Below are positions 19,288 through 28,351 of a stretch of DNA of 34,274 nt, piece after piece. Numbering within the stretch: position 1 is the first letter of the stretch; every line of letters begins with the position of its first letter. The DNA is taken from the IMG/VR virus record IMGVR_UViG_3300042937_000130, positions 1 to 34,274 of that record, one strand, 5' to 3'. The stretch comes from a virus. The position numbers were made by a program, and so were the translations under genes. The notes under the pieces were generated by a model that was not told the origin of the DNA, made no database searches, and saw only the letters and a program-made list of their open reading frames with translations.

Positions 19288-21050
19288 GCCGTTAGCACCT
19301 GAAGTTGCGAATTTGAAAGCCGAGTCGGAAAGAATTTAATTTGCTTGAAAGTTGAATTGGAAGCAAGAAGTCCAATTCCAAGACTCGTTGCAGATGAGTA
19401 GCCAACTGCGACTGATCCAGTAGCAACTGTTCCGCCATTTGCAACGAGTGCGCGTTCGGAACTGTTGTAGGCACTTGCAACCTTTGCAAGCACTCCAGTC
19501 ACATCTCCCACAGCACTAATCACCAAGTTTCCATCAAATGTGGATGCGGTGTCTAGAGTGGTATTTAGGTATATGAGTCGCTTTGATGCGCTGCTGTCAA
19601 GTGCAAGCAAGTATGCCGCGCTGGAAGTGTTTCCTTGATGCTGCGTCTGAAATTGCGCTATAAAAGTGCCTTCCGATTCATTGAACCACGACGAGAAGTT
19701 CGTCCCGGTCATCACGCAGGAATCCGCCGCCCTGCTCCCCTGACTCGCCCCGGTCGGGATGTACGAGGATGCGCCGGAGCCTGTCTCCAGTTGTGCGCCC
19801 CAAACCTCGCAGCCGTTTGTTCCACTTGCTGGAACAGCATTTTTGTTTGAGATACCAAAACCAGTTATAGCCGCGTTGCTTGGAGTCGTTCCAGTCATCG
19901 TGCAGCGATACCACCCGTTTCCAAACGCAACCGGCGTAGTCACAGATGTGCTGGTGAAATTAGTGGACGTAGTTATGGCTGCGGTTGGAGTTGCCACGCT
20001 GAAATCAACGGTCATTTCCAAGTTGCCTGAAAAGGCATTTGCCGATGTCTTGGTAAATCCGAATACAGATACACGTTGATTACCACGGTTCTTCAGCCAC
20101 ACACTCCATGTATACGGCTGACTAGCAGACACAGGAAGCCCCGATTGCTCCGTGTACGCAGACCCTACTGCCGTTCCATTTGTCCACGTTAGGACATTAG
20201 ATGTTGCGTCATTTGCCGGAGAGCCTGTACCTGTTTCAGAAATACTCGTTGCTGCTTTGAGCCACGGAGATTGATTTAGAGCCTGACTTCTAGCAACAAG
20301 ATTGGGAACCTGCGCTTCAAGCAGCAGCCCGCGAGGAGCCCGTGTGGTGGGGTCGTAGTCGAAGCGGGGGGCGTGGTATGCCGCCGTAAGGGTAGACGGA
20401 ATGTAGGTGGTCGTCGTGAATGAACCCGGCTGCACCCGTGCAGAGTGGAAAGTCATGGAGCACACGCCGGAAGAAGATGAGTTTGCTCCTGTTCCAATTC
20501 GATGAGCAGTCGCGCCTGCACCAGGCACATAAATTAAGCAGTATGAACCAACAACGGCTTGCGCGCTGAAATTAGTAATCTGTGCGCCGTTTACCCAAAG
20601 TTGGCTGCTTGCGGCTCCATCTGCAAAGCAAATTCCGTTGTAATTTATCGTCCCGGTAATTTCCGAAACTACAAACGACAACGTGAAGGTAAGTCCTTGT
20701 GGAAGATTCAGACTTTGGTACGTGAACACCTGCTGACCTGACCCCGTAGTTGCAATTTTTCTGCTTCCAGATACGGGGGTCGATATTGTTCCGCCGGTAC
20801 CAAAGAACGTCCACCCCGAAGGAGGATTTGCAGCATCCTGCATCGGAGAGTTGACGAGCATATTTGCTTCGGCGTATTGCACAAACCCCTGCGAGTTGAT
20901 GAAGGTGGCGTTGGTGCTGCGCGTGAACGTCAGGCGCGGGTCAAGGACACCCGTGGTGAAGTCAAGCGAAAGCGTGGAGCCATCAGAAACACTTTGACGA
21001 ATTGGGGTCAAGGTGCGCCGCTTACCAGCCGTGTATGGAACTAGGCCCAT
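19284..21050 (-). CDS. large carbohydrate-binding-like tail/appendage protein (588 aa)
   Basis: The N-terminus (SLDFTTGVLDPRLTFTRSTNATFINSQGFVQYA, about 28-60) is typical of phage tail proteins with lectin-like modules. Two similar beta-sandwich regions follow, about 62-225 and 255-430, each ending with a Y-I-P-T/S type strand (TYIPSTL, SYIPTGA), as in CBM-type modules. Between them is FDYDPTTRAPRGLLLEAQVPN (234-254). Residues 440-588 resemble a LamG/concanavalin A-like domain. There is no enzymatic motif. It probably binds host surface glycans. It is unusual in lying after the holin-like gene and before small terminase rather than next to the tail fibre. Start: ATG with AGGAGA. Confidence 0.75.
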   Translation of the reverse strand: MGLVPYTAGKRRTLTPIRQSVSDGSTLSLDFTTGVLDPRLTFTRSTNATFINSQGFVQYAEANMLVNSPMQDAANPPSGWTFFGTGGTISTPVSGSRKIATTGSGQQVFTYQSLNLPQGLTFTLSFVVSEITGTINYNGICFADGAASSQLWVNGAQITNFSAQAVVGSYCLIYVPGAGATAHRIGTGANSSSSGVCSMTFHSARVQPGSFTTTTYIPSTLTAAYHAPRFDYDPTTRAPRGLLLEAQVPNLVARSQALNQSPWLKAATSISETGTGSPANDATSNVLTWTNGTAVGSAYTEQSGLPVSASQPYTWSVWLKNRGNQRVSVFGFTKTSANAFSGNLEMTVDFSVATPTAAITTSTNFTSTSVTTPVAFGNGWYRCTMTGTTPSNAAITGFGISNKNAVPASGTNGCEVWGAQLETGSGASSYIPTGASQGSRAADSCVMTGTNFSSWFNESEGTFIAQFQTQHQGNTSSAAYLLALDSSASKRLIYLNTTLDTASTFDGNLVISAVGDVTGVLAKVASAYNSSERALVANGGTVATGSVAVGYSSATSLGIGLLASNSTFKQIKFFPTRLSNSQLQVLTA

Positions 21051-21061
21051 GGGTTCTCCTA

Positions 21062-21397
21062 TTATTCAAACACCCAAGCGTTGTATGTCAGCCCGCCACC
21101 GTTGACCACAGACACACGAACATATGCGACAAGGGGCACAACACGACACCACGAGTTCAGCGTTCCTGCAATGTAAGTGGGATCGCTCGGCTTCATGGCT
21201 TCAATGTCAAAATAATTGGTTCCGTCAAACGAGCCCTGAAGGTACACGGAAACCGTAGATCCTGCGGCAAGACGAGAACCGCTGTGGGTCACGACAACCG
21301 TGCCATAGCGATCCGGGGTCAGATCTGGGTTGACAGCCGAAGAGTTGGTGGGAGAAGTCGTGATTGCCTGTGCGTCAATAATCTTGAAAGTAGCCAT
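21062..21397 (-). CDS. small beta-rich structural-type protein (111 aa)
   Basis: Begins MATFKIIDAQAITTSPTNSSA and continues with VVVTHSGSRLAAGSTVSVYLQGSFDGTNYFDIEA, then strands ending in YVRVSVVNGGGLTYNAWVFE. The alternating hydrophobic pattern and glycine-rich turns suggest an immunoglobulin-like or decoration-type fold. Similar small proteins sit among tail or capsid accessory genes in phages. AGGAAA precedes the ATG. It lies between the holin-like gene and the large appendage gene, so it may belong to the same appendage. Not assigned further. Confidence 0.65.
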   Translation of the reverse strand: MATFKIIDAQAITTSPTNSSAVNPDLTPDRYGTVVVTHSGSRLAAGSTVSVYLQGSFDGTNYFDIEAMKPSDPTYIAGTLNSWCRVVPLVAYVRVSVVNGGGLTYNAWVFE

Positions 21398-21410
21398 TGT
21401 GTTTCCTGTG

Positions 21411-21629
21411 TTAGTTGAGGGCTTTTACAATGAGATTGAGTGTAACTGAGACCACAGCCCCGACAGCCGCAGCCATACCCATAGTAAAAGACCGCGAATG
21501 CTCCAGTTCCCGAAGTCGTTCTTCATGGTTCTTGATCTGATCTTCCTGAATGCGTTGCATCTGAATCAACGTATCCACTTTACCTTCTAGCCGACCAATA
21601 GCCAGCATCATTTCGGATTCACCGTGCAT
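21411..21629 (-). CDS. holin/XhlA-like small membrane protein (72 aa)
   Basis: Residues 8-47 form a charged amphipathic coiled coil (GRLEGKVDTLIQMQR...EERLRELEH) followed by a single membrane helix at about 50-70 (FTMGMAAAVGAVVSVTLNLIV) and a very short tail. This matches the layout of XhlA/hemolysin-type phage proteins that act with holins, and its place after the tail fibre genes corresponds to T7 gp17.5 (holin). Whether it forms the lysis hole itself or helps another holin is open. No endolysin or Rz spanin gene is seen nearby. Confidence 0.68.
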   Translation of the reverse strand: MHGESEMMLAIGRLEGKVDTLIQMQRIQEDQIKNHEERLRELEHSRSFTMGMAAAVGAVVSVTLNLIVKALN

Positions 21630-21631
21630 GA

Positions 21632-22009
21632 TTACGGGCTTTCAAGAATGCCGCTGGTGTTGTCATACTTGACGATGTAGGCCACGCTAGAGGCAGAAAG
21701 CGTAAGACCAGCCGTCACGTTGGGCAAATTGAACGTGGTAGTTCCGTTGCCAGAACCATAACGAGTTCCCGTGATTGCAAAGAGCCCTGCATAACCAGTC
21801 CGGCTAACAGCGGTTCCGTCACAGGTCAAAAAGCCTACCGGAAGCACAGTTCCAGCATAAGGAATAATCGTGCCAATAGGCAGGACATACAGAAGGCCAA
21901 TGTTATCCATGGCCACTTCCTGCGTTGCCGCATCTACAGCCAGTTCAGACAACTTGTTGTTAGTCACAAGCAAACCAGTGGTCATTGCGGGATTGATGTA
22001 GGTAGGCAT
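21632..22009 (-). CDS. tail collar-domain protein (125 aa)
   Basis: Residues 45-98 show the phage tail-collar pattern: PIGTIIPYAGTVLPVGFLTCDG, then G-L-F-A-I-T-G-T-R-Y-G-S-G-N-G-T-T-T-F-N-L-P-N with glycine and NLP at the typical places. In other phages this domain sits at fibre tips or collars and often precedes a receptor-binding end. The N-terminus (MPTYINPAMTTGLLVTNNKLSEL) is distinct and may attach to the fibre encoded just upstream. Strong AAGGAAA ribosome site. Gap of 9 bases to the tail fibre gene. Confidence 0.85.
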   Translation of the reverse strand: MPTYINPAMTTGLLVTNNKLSELAVDAATQEVAMDNIGLLYVLPIGTIIPYAGTVLPVGFLTCDGTAVSRTGYAGLFAITGTRYGSGNGTTTFNLPNVTAGLTLSASSVAYIVKYDNTSGILESP

Positions 22010-22018
22010 TTGGTTTCC

Positions 22019-23545
22019 TTATGCAACGCGGACGCAGCAGAACGCATACGAATTGCCGTCCGTGGGTAGATTACAATCCTCAGCAACTTGAAGCGGAGTC
22101 TTCAGCACGTTATTGATAACGGTAATAAGGCCAACTCCAAAGTTACCACCCGCAGACGGTACACAAAAGCAGAGCCATGTCTGATTGTTGACACCAATGG
22201 ACGCAGTGCTCAAACCTGAGTTAAAGCGGAAATTGGTCCACCTTCCAAGCATCATGTCTGTAGCCAAAGGCGCAGCGGAGGTCAGGACACTTGCATTGCC
22301 AAGGCCAATGAAATTGGTGGCCGTGGCGTTGTACATAGCCGTAGTGGCTCTAAAAGTTGCATTGTTGGTTGTCTGAAACAATGCTTGACCAAAACCTGTA
22401 GAATTTAGTGCAATAGGAGTACCAATAGCAGCACCTGTTCCAATAAGTTTAAATGCGTCAAGACTTTGCAACTTGTTAAGTTGAATGGTTCCATCAGCGA
22501 TATCGTCATTCGATACCGTGCTCTTTACGGCAAGAGAACCAAGGCTAAGAAGGTTGCGCTGAGCAGAAGCATCGGTTGCAGCGATCATGCCCCGGCCTGC
22601 CGAAGTACAAGCAATCTCTTCAACATTGCCTGCACCAGCGGTACTGCGGCCAAGCACCTTGTCGGTGGCAGACACGTTCTGCATCTTGGCATAAGTGACG
22701 GCATCGTCGGCAATCTTGGCCGTGGCAACTCCAGAGTTAGCAATCTTGGCCGTAGTAACATTCAGATCAGCAATCTTTGGAGTGGTCACGGAGCCGTCTT
22801 GAAGGGTTGAGGTGTTCACTCCATCGATGACGTTTCGCGACACACCAAAGTTTCTAACAGAGATTCCAATAGTACTTGCAAACGAACTATTGAAAATAAT
22901 GGCTTCCTTGGTAATCGTGTAGGTATCGGGCTGCTGGAGCACTCCACCAACTTCAACAAGGAACATTTCTCGCGTAGTATTCAACGGAAGCGGGTTAAGC
23001 GTGTAGGTCGTAGTTCCGTTTCCATTGAAATACCAGACCTGAGGAATGACGGTGGCTCCACCATAAATAGTCGCCGTAGTCAACTGATTCATGGTTACAG
23101 CATCTTGAGCATTGATGCCATCATCCATATTGGTAATGCGCTTAGAGTCGGCATTCCAATTGGTCTCATCCACAGTCAGACCAAGGGCTCCTGAACCCGT
23201 GTCCTCAGCCTCCTGAGCAACATGGACCAGACCAGTCACCACCTTGTCCAGATCGGCAGCAGTCAGCACCGAGCCGTCATTGAAGTCCACGACATTGGCC
23301 TGAAAGGATGCCACAGTGCTCGGAGTTTCACGCTGCAGCCGAACCTGAGCCTGATTAGCGGGGGCCGTGGTAAAGCGGACAAAGGGAGCGGCAGTGGTCA
23401 GATCTTGGAACGTATACCCAGTCGTAACCAGAGTGTCGTTCACATAGACCTTGAGAAAGCCGCTGCTGATCCAGCCATCAATCCCAACAAGGCTGAAATC
23501 CGTGGTTGAGCCGTTGGCGGTATAGAGGTTATAACTGTTTGCCAT
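22019..23545 (-). CDS. tail fibre protein, T7 gp17 N-terminal type (508 aa)
   Basis: The first ~150 residues match the T7 tail fibre attachment domain (YTANGSTTDFSL, VYVNDTLV, RFTTAPANQAQVRLQRETP, FNDGSVLTAADLDKVVTGLVHVAQEAED). A shaft follows with short repeats of the type TT-x-KIAD/AKIAN (about residues 245-290), then a unique C-terminal receptor region from about 300, probably trimeric. It fixes the tail fibre to the tail hub, and the C-terminal part decides host range. Start at ATG with AAGGAAA. Confidence 0.92.
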   Translation of the reverse strand: MANSYNLYTANGSTTDFSLVGIDGWISSGFLKVYVNDTLVTTGYTFQDLTTAAPFVRFTTAPANQAQVRLQRETPSTVASFQANVVDFNDGSVLTAADLDKVVTGLVHVAQEAEDTGSGALGLTVDETNWNADSKRITNMDDGINAQDAVTMNQLTTATIYGGATVIPQVWYFNGNGTTTYTLNPLPLNTTREMFLVEVGGVLQQPDTYTITKEAIIFNSSFASTIGISVRNFGVSRNVIDGVNTSTLQDGSVTTPKIADLNVTTAKIANSGVATAKIADDAVTYAKMQNVSATDKVLGRSTAGAGNVEEIACTSAGRGMIAATDASAQRNLLSLGSLAVKSTVSNDDIADGTIQLNKLQSLDAFKLIGTGAAIGTPIALNSTGFGQALFQTTNNATFRATTAMYNATATNFIGLGNASVLTSAAPLATDMMLGRWTNFRFNSGLSTASIGVNNQTWLCFCVPSAGGNFGVGLITVINNVLKTPLQVAEDCNLPTDGNSYAFCCVRVA

Positions 23546-23563
23546 GTGGAAGTTTCCTTAGAA

Positions 23564-26500
23564 TCAGTCCCTAGTACGGGATTGGGTGGTTGGAAGATTA
23601 AATTCGTCAATAATCTGCTGTTCGGTCACATTGAGAATTTGCTTAAGACCGGGGTAGTTTTGAGCGGGGGTCAGAAGACGGAATTTGTGCAGGGTTCCAG
23701 TCGTGAGTTCTTGCTTCACGCCAAGATCAAGAGCAGCACCCACGGTCGCTCCGTAAACATCGCCAAACACGGAGGCTGCACGAGTTCCCATGGCTTCGCC
23801 GGGGAATCCGTACCACTTCAGACCGCTGTAACGGTAGGGGGCAAAGATCGGATCCGGGTCAACTGCCCGCGTCCAAGCAAAGTCTGCAGTCATCGTGGCC
23901 AGCCAGAACTCAGAAGGACCAGACATGGATCCCTTGACAAAGCCGCCAATTCCAAGAGTGGGTTCCAGTTTGGTTGCCTTCTCGTCATTGCCCGCAGCCT
24001 TCAGCGAACTCCAGTCTGCGTAGTTCCTCAGATACTGGATGGTTCCTGCAAAGAGCATGGTGTAGGCAATCTCAGAAGCCACCTTGGCCCGACCCTCAGC
24101 ACCACCACGGGCCACACGGGTAGCGTTCTGAATCAGGAAGTTGTCAATTCCCTTGATGTTGAAACTGCGGAACTGGGTGGCAAGGCGGCCCCAGAAGCCA
24201 AAGGCTTGCTTGGCAAAGTCGCCACGGGTCGGAATGTCCTGAATGCGGGTGCGGACCATGCGATCCACAAAGCCCTTCAGGTCATCCACCTCAATGGCAT
24301 CCATGCGCTTCAGGCCAATGACACGCTGCCCAAGGAATCCATCCTTGAGTTCAGCGTTGGCTCCCACAAACTTGATCAGGTTGTCGTACTTCTCAACCGT
24401 AAGACCAAGGGTACTGAGGGTGGCCTTATCAAGCCTACGGGCTCCCCTACCAACATCATAAAGATGCTGAATAGAACAGGCTGCCGTCAACTGCTGCGTC
24501 CAACTAGTGATGGGGGCCAGACCAGACGCATCAGCCATCAGGTTTGCAGCCCCCGTAAGAGCCCGCTTGGGCAGGGATGCGTATTCATCCGGCTGACCGG
24601 AGGCATCCATGAACATACGGCGCATACGGTCAGTCGATGGCGAGAACCATTGATCGATGAACGATGCGAAGTTCTGTGTTGGACGGTCCATGTTTCGCCA
24701 GTTGCCAACCATTTCCGTCAGGATCGGAATCTGATTAACAGCATTACGGATTCCAACAGTACCAATGATGCGGGCAACTTCTCCCAAGGCGGCCAGACCA
24801 AACTGACCACCCGTAGTCAGGTAGCCGTAAGGAAGCACCACACCAAGCACCTTGTCGCCAAACGTGGACGCACCAGAGTGAATCGGCTCGTAGCGCAGGG
24901 CAGCAATGACCTCACGCATACCCGATTCATGGGTACTGTTAATTGCACCACCAAGAGTCTTGATCGTTGCAAACAGTTCGTTGATGGAGTTGACTTCAAT
25001 GGCTTCCTGAACCTCAACACCCTTAACGGTCTTGACAGGCCCAAGGATTCCACGAAGTTTGAATTCCTCATTGAACGCATTGATCAACCGCTTCTCATTG
25101 ACCGCGCCCATCACCGAGGTGGTGTACTTGCGGAAGACCATGGGCAGATCATCGTTGGTCAGGTCAGCAAGGCTCATAGCCGAACTGCCGTGATTCAGAT
25201 GGTCTGCCGAGGTGGCCACTGAAGCCGATTCATCAAGAATGGTACGAGCGCGTCCAAAGGGAGTCTTGCTTCCGCCCGTTCCCTTGATGATGCCCGCCAG
25301 ATTGTCGAGCGCATCAAAGAGTTCCTGATCCTGTTCCATAAGAGGAGCATTCTCAGTTCCCTTGGCAATCTTGATCAGACGCTCAGAGAAGACACGGGCA
25401 GCCTCCTTGAGATCGCCCTTAAACGTCTGCTCCACGCCATCAATCACGACCTTGCGACCACCCAGATCAAGAGCCCGCTCAATCAGGTTACGAAGGTCGG
25501 CCTTGCCAGCCTCGGTCTCAGCCAGTCGCCGGATGCGATCAAATCGCCACAGTCGCGGGAAGTAGTTGTTGACTGCCGAGGTGGTGAATCCCTTCAGACC
25601 CACGCCATGGGCAATCCCATGCATCTTGTTGAACAGTTCCCGGATACCCTTGGCAGCCTCATTGACGGCTTCATGGGCATCGTTGTTCAAACCACTACGC
25701 AACTGGGCTGCAACACGCTTGTTGAACTCCCGGCGCATGGCCCGGTTCTCAGATCCAAAGGACGTTCGCAGGGCATCAACCAGTCCCGGAGTCGCAGACA
25801 CGTTGTCCACACCCTTGCCAAGAGCAAAGCGGGTGTAGGCGTTTCGGTAGCCACGCATGAACCCATAGGTCATCTCGGAGACAACCATGTTCCCGGCTTC
25901 CATGATGGTCGTGGGCTGCGGCATATTTTCAAACGCACGGCGGGCATTAAAGCCGACATGGCCAAGCATTCGTGCCCACCCATTCTCAGACTCCATCAGC
26001 AAAGCGGCCTGATTGAGGTAGTTGCTCAGGCCCGGAATCCTCTCCCACCAAGCGTGGATACGAGGAATCTCGGAGGCATCCTTGGAGAGCCCACCCACAG
26101 CGGCCCGCGCCGCTTCCATGGCTCCCGCAGTCGCTACATTGCCAGCCGTTGCATTAATCCTCTTCAGCAGGGAATCTGCAATCTTGATATCCTTGCCGCC
26201 AGCCGACCGCTTATTGATGATCTCAATCACCCTAGCGCGGCGGGCATTGAAATCGACCATCGTGGCTCCACGCTTGTTCACTCGCGTAGGAGGAGCCTGA
26301 CGGATGCTTCGAAGTTCGTCAATCACCTCGCCAACGATCTGGCGGTTGACCTTGCCACCACGATCCCGGATCTCCTGCAGCACTTGGAAGATCAGAGAGT
26401 TGGGGGTTCCTGCCATCTGGTGGCGACCAGTATTGAAAGCGTGCCATACAGAAGCGACCATGTCTTCCCGCTGCACAACATCCATTACCGTGCGATCCAC

Positions 26501-28342
26501 GCCGCCAATGAAGGCTCGTTCAGCGGGCTTACGAAGATTGGCCACAACCTCAGGAGGAAGTGCCTTGGCCAATTCTTCCCAGAACACCTTGTTGAAGGCT
26601 CCTGCTCGGAACTTGGTGGCATCGGCACGAACAAGGGCTTCAGCAATCGTGGCAAAGACTCTCTCATCCAACTTCATGCCAGCAATGGAAAGTTCTTGAG
26701 CGGCGGCCTTAATAACTGAACGAACGCCCATAAGAGGCCCAACTTTTGCTCTTGCAGGGATTCGTCCAGCAGCGTCACGAACTTCTCTAGCGGCGACTTG
26801 ACCGCCCACTTCAGTAATTGGATTTCCAAAGTGGACTGAACCGTCCGACCACAATTCAACCGGATGCAGGCCAACACGCGGCTTTGTTTCAAAAGAAACA
26901 ACAGTTCGCTTTTCAAATCCTCCAGCATCTTTACCATCAAGATAACGAACACCAACCCGCTCTTCTCCAGACTTCATTTTAAGAAATTGAATTTGCTTCT
27001 TTGGACCGCCTTGGGTAGAAATCAAACTCAACTCACCAGCGGCGTTTGTGTCCACATATACGGTACGCCCTGATCGCTCCTTTAGACCGGAATCTCCGGG
27101 ATGCTCTGGACGGGCCGCCTTTGTGCGGGTAGTGGTTCCATCGGGATGCACTTCATAAACAGATCCCTTACTGGTCTTAAATGTCGTTACAGAGCCCTGC
27201 TGAACAGCCTCGGTTGTCGCACGTTCTGCAGTAGTTTCCGCAACTTGAGGGAGACTTACCGAACGGGTTCCCGGAATAAAAGGATCGATCCTAGGACCAG
27301 TGGTTCGCGACCAGTCAAGCCACAGGTCTGCCGCAACCTTTCGCGCCTCCTCCGACATGGATCCCGTGCCCATAGCAAACAGCATCTGATCTGCAGCCGC
27401 AGGGGAACTGAAAGCAAATCCCGGACTCCAGTTGATCTCATAGCCGCCGGGAAGCACGGTCTTCCGCATACGGGCCATCTCTTGTGCGGCCTCTTCAATA
27501 TGCTGCTTGACAAACATACGACCAAAGACAGCACCGCCAACGATTGCGCTGATGCCTCCAGACACCGTCAGATCAAACATGACCTGCTTTGCGGTGGGGT
27601 TGTAGGTAGGATCAATACCATTCTTGACCCCTTGGTAGACGGCCTCTTCTGCTATGCCAAGGGCCAGATACCGGGCTGCAAGGTTGGTACGGCTGATGGT
27701 GGCAGCACCTTGTGCGGCAGCAGCACCCAGTTCAGCGGTGTGGTATCGACCATAGGACTGTGCTGCAGCCCGTGCTGCAAGAGTCGTATCTGCACCGAGG
27801 CCAGCAATAGCCAGAGGCTCTGCAGCAATACCCATCAGGATCAAGCCGCTCAGATCCATGCCCATACCAGCCACCGCACCTGCAGTACCCGCCGCACCAA
27901 GCCGCGACTGAACCTCAGGCTTTGACGAGTTGACGTAGTTCAGGCGATCTCGGTACTCCTGAAAACTGCCAGCACCGAGCACATAGCCCCACTCATCAAA
28001 GTTCAGGTTGTTCAGATCCTGCTGTATAGAGTCTAGATTGTTCCCTGCACCAAAGGAATAGGGGTCACGAATAGGATCAAACTCAGCCCGCGTCCTGTTG
28101 AAGTTCAGGGGCTCATTGTATTCACCGGGATTGATGAACTTGTAAGCCTTGTCGTAGACAAACTGTGCCGCAGATCCAATAAGACTGTTTCGTGTTCCTA
28201 GCACAAAACTGGCGAACGGATCCTGAGACATATCCATGAAGTCTGGATTGATGTCAGGAAGTGCCTTCTCCCGCTGTGCTGCTTCATATTCCTCAGCAAT
28301 GGTGGGGCTGAAGATCGGAGTACCGAGAATTCCCTTAGCCAT
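23564..28342 (-). CDS. large internal virion protein (T7 gp16-like, 1592 aa)
   Basis: Very long protein in the position of T7 gp16 (1318 aa), the core protein ejected into the host to form part of the channel for DNA entry. The N-terminal 150 residues lack any clear transglycosylase signature such as the catalytic E in an ES-type motif. A hydrophobic segment at about 150-190 (AGTAGAVAGMGMDLSGLILMGIAAEPLAIAGLG) could contact the membrane. The C-terminal third (about 1050-1590) is helical and resembles the C-terminal part of gp16-type proteins. Residues about 385-535 look like an inserted module with different composition. A palindromic element lies in the coding sequence at residues 102-106. 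Start with AAAGGA. Confidence 0.85.
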   Translation of the reverse strand: MAKGILGTPIFSPTIAEEYEAAQREKALPDINPDFMDMSQDPFASFVLGTRNSLIGSAAQFVYDKAYKFINPGEYNEPLNFNRTRAEFDPIRDPYSFGAGNNLDSIQQDLNNLNFDEWGYVLGAGSFQEYRDRLNYVNSSKPEVQSRLGAAGTAGAVAGMGMDLSGLILMGIAAEPLAIAGLGADTTLAARAAAQSYGRYHTAELGAAAAQGAATISRTNLAARYLALGIAEEAVYQGVKNGIDPTYNPTAKQVMFDLTVSGGISAIVGGAVFGRMFVKQHIEEAAQEMARMRKTVLPGGYEINWSPGFAFSSPAAADQMLFAMGTGSMSEEARKVAADLWLDWSRTTGPRIDPFIPGTRSVSLPQVAETTAERATTEAVQQGSVTTFKTSKGSVYEVHPDGTTTRTKAARPEHPGDSGLKERSGRTVYVDTNAAGELSLISTQGGPKKQIQFLKMKSGEERVGVRYLDGKDAGGFEKRTVVSFETKPRVGLHPVELWSDGSVHFGNPITEVGGQVAAREVRDAAGRIPARAKVGPLMGVRSVIKAAAQELSIAGMKLDERVFATIAEALVRADATKFRAGAFNKVFWEELAKALPPEVVANLRKPAERAFIGGVDRTVMDVVQREDMVASVWHAFNTGRHQMAGTPNSLIFQVLQEIRDRGGKVNRQIVGEVIDELRSIRQAPPTRVNKRGATMVDFNARRARVIEIINKRSAGGKDIKIADSLLKRINATAGNVATAGAMEAARAAVGGLSKDASEIPRIHAWWERIPGLSNYLNQAALLMESENGWARMLGHVGFNARRAFENMPQPTTIMEAGNMVVSEMTYGFMRGYRNAYTRFALGKGVDNVSATPGLVDALRTSFGSENRAMRREFNKRVAAQLRSGLNNDAHEAVNEAAKGIRELFNKMHGIAHGVGLKGFTTSAVNNYFPRLWRFDRIRRLAETEAGKADLRNLIERALDLGGRKVVIDGVEQTFKGDLKEAARVFSERLIKIAKGTENAPLMEQDQELFDALDNLAGIIKGTGGSKTPFGRARTILDESASVATSADHLNHGSSAMSLADLTNDDLPMVFRKYTTSVMGAVNEKRLINAFNEEFKLRGILGPVKTVKGVEVQEAIEVNSINELFATIKTLGGAINSTHESGMREVIAALRYEPIHSGASTFGDKVLGVVLPYGYLTTGGQFGLAALGEVARIIGTVGIRNAVNQIPILTEMVGNWRNMDRPTQNFASFIDQWFSPSTDRMRRMFMDASGQPDEYASLPKRALTGAANLMADASGLAPITSWTQQLTAACSIQHLYDVGRGARRLDKATLSTLGLTVEKYDNLIKFVGANAELKDGFLGQRVIGLKRMDAIEVDDLKGFVDRMVRTRIQDIPTRGDFAKQAFGFWGRLATQFRSFNIKGIDNFLIQNATRVARGGAEGRAKVASEIAYTMLFAGTIQYLRNYADWSSLKAAGNDEKATKLEPTLGIGGFVKGSMSGPSEFWLATMTADFAWTRAVDPDPIFAPYRYSGLKWYGFPGEAMGTRAASVFGDVYGATVGAALDLGVKQELTTGTLHKFRLLTPAQNYPGLKQILNVTEQQIIDEFNLPTTQSRTRD
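28025..28037 (-). repeat. palindromic element inside gp16-like gene
   Basis: TATAGAGTCTAGA on the plus strand, identical to the copies in front of RNA polymerase and the 112-residue gene. It is read in frame as Leu-Asp-Ser-Ile about 310 bases after the start codon of the gp16-like gene. Confidence 0.6.
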
Positions 28343-28351
28343 GTATTTCCT

